Of a stretch of DNA of 64,000 bases, positions 8,697 through 17,278 are shown piece after piece (position 1 is the first letter of the stretch; each line of letters starts with the position of its first letter). Under the pieces are notes generated by a model. It was not told the DNA's origin. It saw only the letters and a list, made by a program, of their open reading frames with translations, and did not search any database. The stretch covers positions 25,294-89,293 of the forward strand of contig JBGAHT010000001.1 of assembly GCA_044226035.1 (NCBI GenBank), in the 5' to 3' direction. The stretch comes from Pseudoluteimonas sp044226035. Lineage in GTDB: Bacteria; Pseudomonadota; Gammaproteobacteria; Xanthomonadales; Xanthomonadaceae. Position numbers and translations under genes: made by a program.

Positions 8697-10568
8697 TCAG
8701 AACCCGCGGCCGATGCTGACGAACGCGCTGGCGTCGTCGGCGCTGTCCTGGCCGAGGGTGCCGGTCACGCCGAAGTCGGCGTCGAAACCGGCGACATGGA
8801 TGCGCGCGCCGGCCAGCAGCGTCGCGTAATCCTTGTCCTGGGACAGGCCCGGCACCGCGTACTGGCCAGTCGCGGCCAGCGTCTGCGACTGCGCGAACGC
8901 CTCCGCCGGCGCATCCTCGAACTGGCGGTTCCAGGCCACGCGCGCATACGGTTGCACGCGTTCGTTGATCGCATAGCTGGCCTGCCAGCCGACGCTGCCG
9001 ATCAGCGAATCGAACTTCTGGTCGGGATAGGCCAGCGACGTCGAGAGCGTCGGGTCGCTTTCGGCGAAACCGTCCACCTTGACCGTCTGCGACAGCAGAC
9101 CCAGCACCGGTCCGTTGCGGAACGCGCCGTCGCCGAAGGTCCAGCCGGCCTGCACGCCCGCGGTGAGGTTGCTGCCGCCCGGCGAACCGTCGTGGGTGCG
9201 CGTCGCGGTGCCGATCTGGATGTCGCGGTGGGTGTTGAAGTCGAGGTTGGTGTAGCTGAGCTGGCCGGTCACCCAGCCGTGCGCGCCGTTCCAGCCGACG
9301 AAGCCGCCGAGGGTCGTGTCGGTCTGGTCGAAATCGCCGCTGCCGCGGCCCCAGTCGATGCTCTGCCGGCCGATGCCGCCGAACACGCCGTAGGCCAGCG
9401 CGCCGCTGCGCCAGTCGACGCCGCCGGTCACCGCCGGGCCGCTGCCGCCATAGGCGTTCTGCTCGCCGCTCGAGTGCTGGAAGTCGCCGCGCGCATTGCC
9501 CCACCAATGCATGCCGTCGCCCTGCACGCCGGTCGCGTGGCCGAAGACGGTCTCCGCGCGGGCGCGGCCCACCGCGTCGGCCGACACCGGCAGCACCGCG
9601 ACCTGGCGCGGGCCCTCGATCATCGAGATCGCGTACTGGGCGAGCATCTGGTGCGCGCCCGTGGTCGGGTGCACGCCATCGGCGAAGGCCCAGGTCAGGG
9701 CCGTGGAAGGATCGGTCGGCACGCAGCCCAGGGACGGCGCCGCGCCGCAGGCGGGCGAAGTGACGTTGACCAGGCCATACGCCGACGGGTTGGCGATGAT
9801 TTCGTGCAGGAAATCGAAGGTGTCCAGCGGGATCACCCGCAGGCCGGCGGCCTGCAGGCTGCCGAACAGGGTGGCGTTGTAACCCTGCACCAGTTGGGTG
9901 ATGCCGGCCGAACCGGCCGAGCCCTGCGACAACCCGAACGGGGTCACGCCGACATCGGGCATGGTCGGCACCATCACGTAGCGCGCGCCGGCGGCTTCGA
10001 GCGTTCCCACCAGTTGCGCCTGCGCCGTGGCCGCGCCGAGGAACTGATCCTGCGTGGTCGCGCCGCCGAGGTTGAAGAACAGGTCGTTGGCGCCGCCCCA
10101 CAGGGTGTACAGCGCATTCGGATCCGCGGCGCCGCCGTTGGCGGCGAGGTAGGCGTTGAGCTGGTCGGTCAGCGAGGGCGCGAACTGGGTCGGCGGGGTC
10201 GGCGGGTAGCCGGGGCCGGGCACGACGGTCGCGCCACCGGCGGCGTAGTTGCCGCCGCCAGCCGGCACCAGGGTCGGCACGCCGTTGACGATCGCCAGCT
10301 GCCATGCCGGCGAGCCATTGCCGCCGAAATAGTCGGCGACGAATTGGGACCAGACCAGGCCCGGATTGGTGGTGAACTTGTCGGCCAGCGCCGCGTTCGG
10401 GCCGTAGGTCGACACCAGGAACGGCTCGTAGAAGCCGGAATCGGTGAGGCTGTCGCCGAAGAACCAGGTGTTGCTGAAGATGTTGTCGCCGGCGAAGGCG
10501 GGCGCGGCGGCGGACAGCGCGAGCGCGGCGGCCAGCAGGCGGCGCATGGGTCGGAACGGCTTGCTCAT
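8697..10568 (-). CDS. GDSL-family autotransporter esterase
   Basis: 623 residues from ATG 10568, which follows a strong ribosome site (ggaggggaa). After a signal peptide (residues 1-26, ending APAFA) comes a GDSL hydrolase passenger: block I FGDSLTDSG with the nucleophile Ser, a GGANDLFF block with the oxyanion Asn, and the DGVHPT block with catalytic Asp and His. From about residue 365 the sequence becomes a beta-barrel autotransporter domain that ends in the aromatic residue Phe (SIGRGF). It matches EstA-type type Va secreted esterases, which stay on the outer membrane. Substrate unknown; lipids or glycerides are likely. Confidence 0.95.
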   Translation of the reverse strand: MSKPFRPMRRLLAAALALSAAAPAFAGDNIFSNTWFFGDSLTDSGFYEPFLVSTYGPNAALADKFTTNPGLVWSQFVADYFGGNGSPAWQLAIVNGVPTLVPAGGGNYAAGGATVVPGPGYPPTPPTQFAPSLTDQLNAYLAANGGAADPNALYTLWGGANDLFFNLGGATTQDQFLGAATAQAQLVGTLEAAGARYVMVPTMPDVGVTPFGLSQGSAGSAGITQLVQGYNATLFGSLQAAGLRVIPLDTFDFLHEIIANPSAYGLVNVTSPACGAAPSLGCVPTDPSTALTWAFADGVHPTTGAHQMLAQYAISMIEGPRQVAVLPVSADAVGRARAETVFGHATGVQGDGMHWWGNARGDFQHSSGEQNAYGGSGPAVTGGVDWRSGALAYGVFGGIGRQSIDWGRGSGDFDQTDTTLGGFVGWNGAHGWVTGQLSYTNLDFNTHRDIQIGTATRTHDGSPGGSNLTAGVQAGWTFGDGAFRNGPVLGLLSQTVKVDGFAESDPTLSTSLAYPDQKFDSLIGSVGWQASYAINERVQPYARVAWNRQFEDAPAEAFAQSQTLAATGQYAVPGLSQDKDYATLLAGARIHVAGFDADFGVTGTLGQDSADDASAFVSIGRGF

Positions 10569-10694
10569 TTCCCCTCCCAGGGATGCTTCCGGGAGCGATA
10601 CGCCCCCGCATGGCGCGATGGTTTCACGAAGCCGCCACGCCCACAAGTCGCGAAAAGCTGTCCCCGCGGCGCCTGCCGCGCCACACTGTCGGGC

Positions 10695-10895
10695 ATGGAA
10701 ATCCTGCTGAACGGACAGCCCTGCCGGACCCGCGACGGCGCCACCCTCGACGACCTGCTGCACGAGCAGGGACTGGCCGAACGCCGGGTCGCGATCGAGG
10801 TCAACGGCGAGATCGTGCCGCGCGGCCGGCGCGCCGAACACGTGCTGCGCGCGGCCGACCGGGTGGAGATCGTGCACGCCCTCGGCGGCGGCTGA
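10695..10895 (+). CDS. thiS: Sulfur carrier protein ThiS
   Basis: 66 residues, ending in the Gly-Gly tail (HALGGG) that is adenylated and turned into a thiocarboxylate to donate sulfur for the thiazole ring of thiamine. The ubiquitin-like fold is suggested by MEILLNGQP and the VEIVHALGGG C-terminus. It is normal in length. The partner thiG follows on the same strand after a 317-bp gap, which is longer than in most thiS-thiG pairs. Confidence 0.93.
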   Translation: MEILLNGQPCRTRDGATLDDLLHEQGLAERRVAIEVNGEIVPRGRRAEHVLRAADRVEIVHALGGG

Positions 10896-11212
10896 AACAT
10901 CCGGCCTTGCGCGGCATGGCGCAATCGCGGCCAAAGCCGCTTCCGCACCGGAACGCACGGTGCGATTCGCGCGACAGGCAACCCGGCAATCGCCGGCCAC
11001 ACGGGCATGGCCGGGATCCGTGGCTTTGCGGCCCCGGCTTGCGCCGGGTGTGCGTTTGACTGGCGCGCGAATCGCTCCGCACGCAGCGGGCCGTTGCGAC
11101 GATGTTCGGGGGTTCATCGCCACGAATGGGCCCGCTTCCCATGCACAACGCAAGCCCCTGCCCGCAGCGGCCAACGACCGGCCCGCCGTTGGTCGGCTGG
11201 TACCATGCACAC
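10896..11212. other. 317-bp gap between thiS and thiG
   Basis: No coding region is supported on either strand and no TPP-riboswitch motif was found by eye (neither CTGAGA nor ACCTGATCTGG-like blocks). A short inverted pair gccggcc...ggccggg is present near 10992-11014. It may carry a thiG promoter, but no clear -35/-10 pair stands out. Confidence 0.5.
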
Positions 11213-12004
11213 ATGATCGATGCCCCCGCAGACCCGCTCGTCATCGCCGGGAAGACCTACCGTTCCCGCCTCCTCACCGGTACCGGCAAGTTCAAGGACC
11301 TGGACGAAACCCGCCGCGCCACCGAAGCCGCCGGCGCCGAAATCGTCACCGTCGCCATTCGCCGGACGAACATCGGCCAGAACCCGGGCGAACCCAACCT
11401 GCTCGACGTGCTGCCGCCGGACGAGTTCACCATCCTGCCCAATACCGCCGGCTGCTACACCGCCGACGATGCGGTGCGCACCTGCCGCCTTGCGCGCGAA
11501 CTGCTCGACGGCCACAAGCTGGTGAAGCTGGAAGTGCTCGGCGACCAGAAGACTTTGTATCCCGATGTCGTCGCCACCCTCGCCGCGGCGGAAACGCTGG
11601 TCAAGGACGGCTTCGACGTGATGGTCTACACCAGCGACGACCCGATCCTGTGCAAGCGCCTGGAGGACATCGGCTGCGTCGCGGTGATGCCGCTGGCCGC
11701 GCCGATCGGCTCGGGCCTGGGCGTGCAGAACAGGTACAACCTGCTCGAGATCGTCGAGAACGCGAAGGTGCCGATCATCGTCGATGCCGGCGTCGGCACC
11801 GCCTCGGATGCGGCGATCGCGATGGAACTGGGCTGCGACGGCGTGCTGATGAACACCGCCATCGCCGGCGCGAAGGATCCGGTGCTGATGGCGCACGCGA
11901 TGCAGCTGGCGGTCGAAGCCGGCCGCGCCGCGTTCCGCGCCGGGCGCATCCCGCGCAAGCGCTACGCCAGCGCCTCGTCGCCGGTCGATGGCCTCATCGG
12001 CTAG
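11213..12004 (+). CDS. thiG: Thiazole synthase
   Basis: 263 residues; forms the thiazole phosphate of thiamine from deoxyxylulose phosphate, dehydroglycine and the ThiS thiocarboxylate. The Schiff-base lysine is seen in LVKLEVLGD (Lys105), followed by the (beta/alpha)8 motifs CKRLEDIGCVAVMPLAAPIGSG split over the mid-part and the phosphate-binding VDAGVGTASDAA. ATG 11213 is used; an ATG at 11205 is out of frame. There is no thiamine kinase or thiE nearby. The BrnT gene starts 12 bp after its stop. Confidence 0.96.
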   Translation: MIDAPADPLVIAGKTYRSRLLTGTGKFKDLDETRRATEAAGAEIVTVAIRRTNIGQNPGEPNLLDVLPPDEFTILPNTAGCYTADDAVRTCRLARELLDGHKLVKLEVLGDQKTLYPDVVATLAAAETLVKDGFDVMVYTSDDPILCKRLEDIGCVAVMPLAAPIGSGLGVQNRYNLLEIVENAKVPIIVDAGVGTASDAAIAMELGCDGVLMNTAIAGAKDPVLMAHAMQLAVEAGRAAFRAGRIPRKRYASASSPVDGLIG

Positions 12005-12016
12005 CAGGCCGCCAGG

Positions 12017-12292
12017 ATGCTGAAGTTCGAATGGGACGCCCGCAAAGCCGCGCTCAACCTGCGCAAACACGGCATCTCGTTCGAGGAAGCAGCGACCGTG
12101 TTCGGCGACGCTTTGGCCTACACTTTCGTCGATCCGGATCATTCGCTGGGCGAACATCGCTTCCTGACCATCGGGGTGTCAGCCCACGACCGTACGCTCC
12201 TCGTCGTGCATGCCGAGCGCGGCCAGAACATCAGGATCATCAGCGCGAGGCGCGCCACCAGACGCGAGCAATCCATCTATGAGCAAGGTTGA
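12017..12292 (+). CDS. BrnT-family (DUF497) toxin
   Basis: 91 residues, with the family start FEWDARKAALNLRKHGISFEEA, the acidic/Tyr mid-part VFGDALAYTFVDPDHS, and the C-terminal RIISARRATRRE that carries the RNase-like basic residues. BrnT toxins fold like RelE and slow translation. The 3' end overlaps the next gene by 14 bp, a normal toxin-first arrangement. Placed 12 bp after thiG, so it may be read through from the thi promoter. Confidence 0.88.
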   Translation: MLKFEWDARKAALNLRKHGISFEEAATVFGDALAYTFVDPDHSLGEHRFLTIGVSAHDRTLLVVHAERGQNIRIISARRATRREQSIYEQG

Positions 12293-12515
12293 AGACATGC
12301 GAACCGAATACCGACGCGAAGACCTCGGCAAGGGCGTCCGCGGCAAGTATTTCCAGCGCTTCTCCAAGGGCAGCAACGTCGTACTGCTGGACGACAAGGT
12401 CGCGCGCGCATTCCCGACCGCCGATGCGGTCAACGAAGCACTGCTCGGCTTGCTGACGCTGGCCGAAAAAGCCAGGCCCGCTCCACGAGTTTCGCGCAAG
12501 CGCACCGCGCCGTGA
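12279..12515 (+). CDS. Putative antitoxin partner of the BrnT-like toxin
   Basis: 78 residues from ATG 12279, overlapping the toxin stop; the frame upstream runs through the toxin gene and is not used. The sequence is not a clear BrnA ribbon-helix-helix. It matches the layout of a small family with KGVRGKYFQRF, then SNVVLLDDKVARAFPT and VNEALLGLL, often found after DUF497 toxins. The C-terminus is basic and Pro-rich. Antitoxin role is inferred from the overlap and position; DNA binding and autoregulation are possible but not shown. Confidence 0.72.
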   Translation: MSKVEDMRTEYRREDLGKGVRGKYFQRFSKGSNVVLLDDKVARAFPTADAVNEALLGLLTLAEKARPAPRVSRKRTAP

Positions 12516-12533
12516 CCGTGATCGGCTGAGGCG

Positions 12534-13289
12534 ATGACCGACCCGTTCACGAGCGAAGGCCGCAAGGCGCCGCCCAAACCCTTCACCGCCATCGAGGGCC
12601 AGCGCAAGGTGCGCAGCTTCGTGCTGCGCCAGGGCCGCTTCACCGAGGCGCAGCAGCGCGCGTTCGACCGACTGTGGCCGCGCTTCGGCATCGACTACGC
12701 CGGCGCGCCGCGCGACTTCGACGCGCTGTTCGGACGCAAGGCGAAGCGCATCCTCGAAATCGGCTTCGGCAACGGCGAGGCGTTGCGGCATTCGGCGCAA
12801 CGCGATCCGGAACGCGACCACATCGGCATCGAAGTGCACGCGCCCGGCGTCGGCCGGCTGTTGAACGCGCTCGCCGCGGACGATGCGAAGAACGCACGCA
12901 TCTACCACCACGATGCGGTGGAAGTGCTGGAACGCGAGATCGCCGACGCGTCGCTCGACGAGATCCGCATCTACTTCCCCGATCCCTGGCACAAGAAACG
13001 CCACCACAAGCGGCGGCTGGTGAACCCGGAGTTCGCCGGACTGCTCGTCCGCAAGCTCGCGCACGGCGGCCGCTTGCACCTCGCCACCGATTGGCAGGAC
13101 TATGCCGAACGGATGTGGGACGTGCTCGACGCCACGCCCGGCCTTTGCAACCGCGCCGGCCCGCGCGGCCACGTGCCGCGCCCCGACTGGCGCCCGCAGA
13201 CCCATTTCGAGTCGCGCGGCCAGCGCCTCGGCCATGGCGTCCTGGATTTGCTGTACGACAAGAGCGAGGGCCAGGGTCTTGGAACTTGA
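12534..13289 (+). CDS. trmB: tRNA (guanine-N7)-methyltransferase
   Basis: 251 residues. Methylates G46 in tRNA variable loops using SAM. Motif I is ILEIGFGNGEAL near residue 78, followed by an acidic ribose-binding segment HIGIEVHAPG and the signature FPDPWHKKRHHKRRLV with the catalytic Asp. The C-terminal YAERMW/THFESRG pattern also fits. It starts 18 bp after the antitoxin gene. The stop at 13287-13289 is followed by a short non-coding spacer with pyrimidine repeats. Confidence 0.96.
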   Translation: MTDPFTSEGRKAPPKPFTAIEGQRKVRSFVLRQGRFTEAQQRAFDRLWPRFGIDYAGAPRDFDALFGRKAKRILEIGFGNGEALRHSAQRDPERDHIGIEVHAPGVGRLLNALAADDAKNARIYHHDAVEVLEREIADASLDEIRIYFPDPWHKKRHHKRRLVNPEFAGLLVRKLAHGGRLHLATDWQDYAERMWDVLDATPGLCNRAGPRGHVPRPDWRPQTHFESRGQRLGHGVLDLLYDKSEGQGLGT

Positions 13290-13412
13290 GGCTTGCCCGG
13301 CACGCAGGGAGACGATGCGCCACGCCTCGCCCGACGCGCGCATGACGCCGGCCCACTCGATCGAAAGTCCAACCCACCACCCCGATCCCCGGTCCCCGGT
13401 CCCCGGTCCCTG

Positions 13413-15254
13413 ATGGACAGCACGCTGACGCTCACCACCGACATGAAGCTCGTGCTCGGGCTGGTGCTGCTGACCGTGGTGCTGTTCATGTTCGAACGCC
13501 TGCGCGCGGACCTGGTCGCGCTGGTGGTGCTGGTGCTGCTCGGCCTCACCGGCCTGGTCGCGCCCGAGGACCTGTTTAACGGCTTCTCCTCGAACGCGGT
13601 GATCTGCGTCATCGCGACCATGATCCTCGGCGCGGGCCTGGACCGCACCGGCGCGCTCAACCGCCTCGCCGGCTGGCTGCTGCGCCGCGCGCGCGGCATG
13701 GAGAAGCGCCTGCTGCTGCTGACCACCACCATCGCCGGCCTGAATTCGCCGCTGATGCAGAGCCCGGCGGTGATGGCGCTGTACCTGCCGGTGGCCTCGC
13801 GCCTGTCCTCGCGCACCGGCCTGCCGCTGTCGCGCTTCCTGCTGCCGATCGCCGCGGCGATCATCATGGGCAGCAGCCTGACCATGGTCGGCAGCTCGCC
13901 GCTGATCCTGCTCAACGACCTGCTGGTCTCCTCCAACAGCAACCTGCCCTCGGGCACCGCGGTGCTGCACCCGCTGAAGATGTTCGCGCCGCTGCCGGTG
14001 GGCCTCGCGCTGCTGCTGTTGTGCCTGGCGTACTTCCATTTCCTCGGCGACCGCTTGCTCGGCGACGGCGAGGAAAAATCGGCGGTCACGCCGGCGCGCA
14101 CGCAGAGCTACTTCGCGAAGAGCTACGGCATCGACGGCGACGTGTACGAACTCACCGTCGGCGCCGAGAGCCCGCTGGTCGGCATGTCGCTGGGCGAAGC
14201 CGAGGCGATGCACGATGCGCCGTTGCTGCTGGCGCTGCGCACCGGCAACGAATCGCGGCTGGCGCCGCCGGCGGACGCGCGCATCTGGGTCGGCAGCGTG
14301 CTCGGCGCGATGGGCCAGAAGCAGGACGTCGCGGATTTCGCCCAGAACAACTTCCTGCGCATGAGCGCGCGGCTGCGCGAGTTCGGCGACCTGTTCAACC
14401 CCAGCCGCGCCGGCATTTCCGAAGCGGTGGTGCCGCCGACCTCGCCCTACATCGGCAAGACCGCGGGCGAACTGCAGCTGCGGCGCCAGCACCGGCTCAG
14501 CCTGCTCGCGATCAACCGCGACAAGGAGGTGATCGCCGAGGACGTGCGCAACGTCAAGCTGCGCGCCGGCGACATGCTGGTGCTGCACAGCATCTGGACC
14601 GACCTCGCCGAGGCCGCGCGCAGCCGCGCGTTCGTGGTCGTCACCGACTATCCCAAGGCCGAGCAACGCCCGCACAAGTTCCGGGTGGCGATGGTGATCT
14701 TCGCGATCACGATCCTGGTGGCGCTGAGTTCGCGCATCCCGATCTCGATCGCGCTGATGACCGGCGTCGCCGGCATGCTGGTCAGCGGCGTGCTGAAGAT
14801 CGACGAAGCCTATTCCGCGATCAGCTGGCGCACGGTATTCCTGATGGCCTGCCTGATCCCGCTGGGCTGGGCGGTGGATTCCACCGGCGCCGCGGCCTGG
14901 GCCGCCGGCGGCATGCTCGACAAGCTGCCCGACGGCATGCCGCCGTGGGTGCTGGAAGCGGCGATCGCGGTCATCACCAGCGTGTTCGCGGCGATGATCG
15001 GCAACGTCGGCTCGACGATCGTCATGGTGCCGCTGGCGATCAACCTCGGCATCGCCAGCGGCGGCGACCCGACCGCGTTCGCGCTGGTCGCCGCGCTGTC
15101 GGGCTCGAACAACATCGTGACCTTGTCGAACCCGGTGATCGCGATGATCGCCGGCCCGGCCGGCTACACCACCGGAAAATTGCTGCGTGTCGGACTGCCG
15201 CTGGTGCTGGCCTACATCGCGCTGACAGTGCTCGCGATCAACCTGATGTACTAG
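13413..15254 (+). CDS. SLC13-family anion permease with TrkA-C domains
   Basis: 613 residues. Two blocks of transmembrane helices (about residues 12-210 and 425-613) flank a cytoplasmic segment with two TrkA-C/RCK_C-like modules (about 235-410). This is the layout of the divalent-anion:sodium (DASS/SLC13) or sulfate-type permease group. The helix hairpin region MGSSLTMVGSSPLILLN and the late SGSNNIVTLSNPV repeat are the signature Ser-Asn-Thr substrate loops. The start has no purine-rich ribosome site; it is preceded by a tandem ggtcccc repeat at 13391-13410. Substrate, sulfate or dicarboxylate, is not decided. Confidence 0.88.
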   Translation: MDSTLTLTTDMKLVLGLVLLTVVLFMFERLRADLVALVVLVLLGLTGLVAPEDLFNGFSSNAVICVIATMILGAGLDRTGALNRLAGWLLRRARGMEKRLLLLTTTIAGLNSPLMQSPAVMALYLPVASRLSSRTGLPLSRFLLPIAAAIIMGSSLTMVGSSPLILLNDLLVSSNSNLPSGTAVLHPLKMFAPLPVGLALLLLCLAYFHFLGDRLLGDGEEKSAVTPARTQSYFAKSYGIDGDVYELTVGAESPLVGMSLGEAEAMHDAPLLLALRTGNESRLAPPADARIWVGSVLGAMGQKQDVADFAQNNFLRMSARLREFGDLFNPSRAGISEAVVPPTSPYIGKTAGELQLRRQHRLSLLAINRDKEVIAEDVRNVKLRAGDMLVLHSIWTDLAEAARSRAFVVVTDYPKAEQRPHKFRVAMVIFAITILVALSSRIPISIALMTGVAGMLVSGVLKIDEAYSAISWRTVFLMACLIPLGWAVDSTGAAAWAAGGMLDKLPDGMPPWVLEAAIAVITSVFAAMIGNVGSTIVMVPLAINLGIASGGDPTAFALVAALSGSNNIVTLSNPVIAMIAGPAGYTTGKLLRVGLPLVLAYIALTVLAINLMY

Positions 15255-15260
15255 CGGAAC

Positions 15261-15289
15261 GCGCCGGTCGCGGCTTGAGCCGCTCCTAC
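15261..15289. repeat. Short REP-like palindrome (GTAGGAGCGGC type)
   Basis: On the minus strand it reads gtaggagcggctcaagccgcgacc, a hairpin gcggct/agccgc preceded by GTAG, resembling palindromic REPs found in Xanthomonads. It overlaps the stop codon of the Rieske gene and lies between two convergent genes, where it could act as a bidirectional terminator. Confidence 0.6.
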
Positions 15290-15645
15290 GAATCGGCGAG
15301 GTAGACGCCGCCGTCGCGCACTTCCACCGCGACCGCGCACAGCGATTCGCCGCGGCACGGCCCGGCCACGCATTCGCCGCCGCCGAGTTCGAAGCTTGCG
15401 CCATGCGCGGCGCAGACCAGCAGGCCGTTGCTGCGCAGGAATTTCCCCGGCGCCCAGTCGAGGCGGCGCCCGGCGTGCGGGCAGACGTTGAACCAGGCGC
15501 GCACGCGTTCGCCGTCGCGATGCAGGATCAGCGATTCGGCATCGCCGCGAACGGTGCCCTCGACTTCGACCAGGCCGCCGTCCTCGATCGCGGCCAAAGC
15601 AATGAGCGCGGCGCGGGTGCTGGTGGTGCGGGTGTCCTGGTTCAT
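15286..15645 (-). CDS. Rieske [2Fe-2S] ferredoxin-like protein
   Basis: 119 residues with the Rieske ligand pattern C-x-H ... C-x2-H as NVCPHAGRRLDW and VCAAHGASFEL. Cytoplasmic and without membrane segments, so it is a soluble Rieske ferredoxin rather than a bc1 subunit. It stands alone with no oxygenase nearby, so the electron acceptor is not known. Divergent from the small membrane protein at 15726, with 80 bp between for two promoters. Confidence 0.9.
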   Translation of the reverse strand: MNQDTRTTSTRAALIALAAIEDGGLVEVEGTVRGDAESLILHRDGERVRAWFNVCPHAGRRLDWAPGKFLRSNGLLVCAAHGASFELGGGECVAGPCRGESLCAVAVEVRDGGVYLADS

Positions 15646-15725
15646 CGCTTAACGAAATCCTTGCAAACGCGACGGGGCCAATCGGGATACTCGCCATCCC
15701 GCGCCACGATTGTGACACGACCCCG

Positions 15726-15982
15726 ATGACCTTCAGCACCGCCTTCTTCCGCTTCGCCGCGCCACGCAAGCCGCGCCATCCGCTGCTGCGCGTCGTGCTC
15801 GGCCTGCTCGGCCTGGGCGTCTTGCTGGTGATGATCGCGTTCGGCGTGTTCGTCGGCCTGGCCATGCTCGGTGCCGGCGCGCTGCTGCGCCTGTGGACAC
15901 TGCGGCGCAAGCCGCCCGTGCGCGATGCGGCCACCCTCGAAGGCGACTTCCGCGTCGTGTCGAAACCGGCCCTGCCCGCGCG

Positions 15983-15986
<4 letters not shown>
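15726..15986 (+). CDS. Small single-span membrane protein of unknown function
   Basis: 86 residues with one long hydrophobic stretch (about residues 20-53, LLRVVLGLLGLGVLLVMIAF) and a basic tail. No family recognised. Overlaps the following hydrolase: its TGA at 15984-15986 is shared with a TTG start at 15983, so the two may be co-translated. Ordinary GC and codon use. Confidence 0.65.
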
Positions 15987-16705
<719 letters not shown>

Positions 16706-16764
16706 GCTTGCCGACGGCGCGGGGGGCGCCGGCTTCGTCCACTCACCACTCCAGGAGCGCACCG

Positions 16765-17175
16765 ATGGGCATGGTCAGCGAGTTCAAGGAATTCATCGCC
16801 AAGGGCAACGTGCTCGACCTCGCGGTCGGCGTGGTCATCGGCGCGGCGTTCGGCAAGATCGTCTCGTCGCTGGTCGACGGCATCATCATGCCGCTGGTCG
16901 GCGTCCTCACCGGCGGCGTCAACGTCAGCGACTGGAAATACGTGCTCAGCCCGGCGCAGCTCGATGCCGCCGGCAAGGAAACCGCCGCCGAAGTCGCTAT
17001 CAAGTACGGCGATTTCCTGCAGCAGATCGTCAACTTCCTCATCATCGCCTTCGTGATCTTCCTCGTGATCCGGGCCTACAACCGCATGCGCAAGCCCGCC
17101 GACGAGGCCCCGGCCGCGCCGCCGGAAGACGTGCTGCTGTTGCGCGAGATCCGCGATTCGTTGAAGAAGGGTTGA
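16765..17175 (+). CDS. mscL: Large-conductance mechanosensitive channel
   Basis: 136 residues. N-terminal amphipathic helix MVSEFKEFIAKGNVLDLAVG, TM1 with the pore-lining AVGVVIGAAFGKIVSSLVDGIIMP, a periplasmic loop, and TM2 around FLIIAFVIFLVIRAYN, followed by the charged C-terminal bundle ending LLREIRDSLKKG. Normal length for the homopentameric tension-gated channel that releases solutes on hypo-osmotic shock. A clear ribosome site (aggagc) lies 6 bp before ATG 16765. Confidence 0.98.
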   Translation: MGMVSEFKEFIAKGNVLDLAVGVVIGAAFGKIVSSLVDGIIMPLVGVLTGGVNVSDWKYVLSPAQLDAAGKETAAEVAIKYGDFLQQIVNFLIIAFVIFLVIRAYNRMRKPADEAPAAPPEDVLLLREIRDSLKKG

Positions 17176-17278
17176 TCGTTCGCGGATCGCGATCGATCCG
17201 CGCGAGCCAACTTCCGTCACATCGCGCCGGAGCCGCCAGCCTGTAGTCTGGCGGCTTCGTCGTTTCCGGAAGCCCGCC

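Noticed and set aside
10896..11212. TPP riboswitch upstream of thiG
   Set aside because: I looked for the conserved thi-box blocks and did not find them; no suitable pairing is visible.
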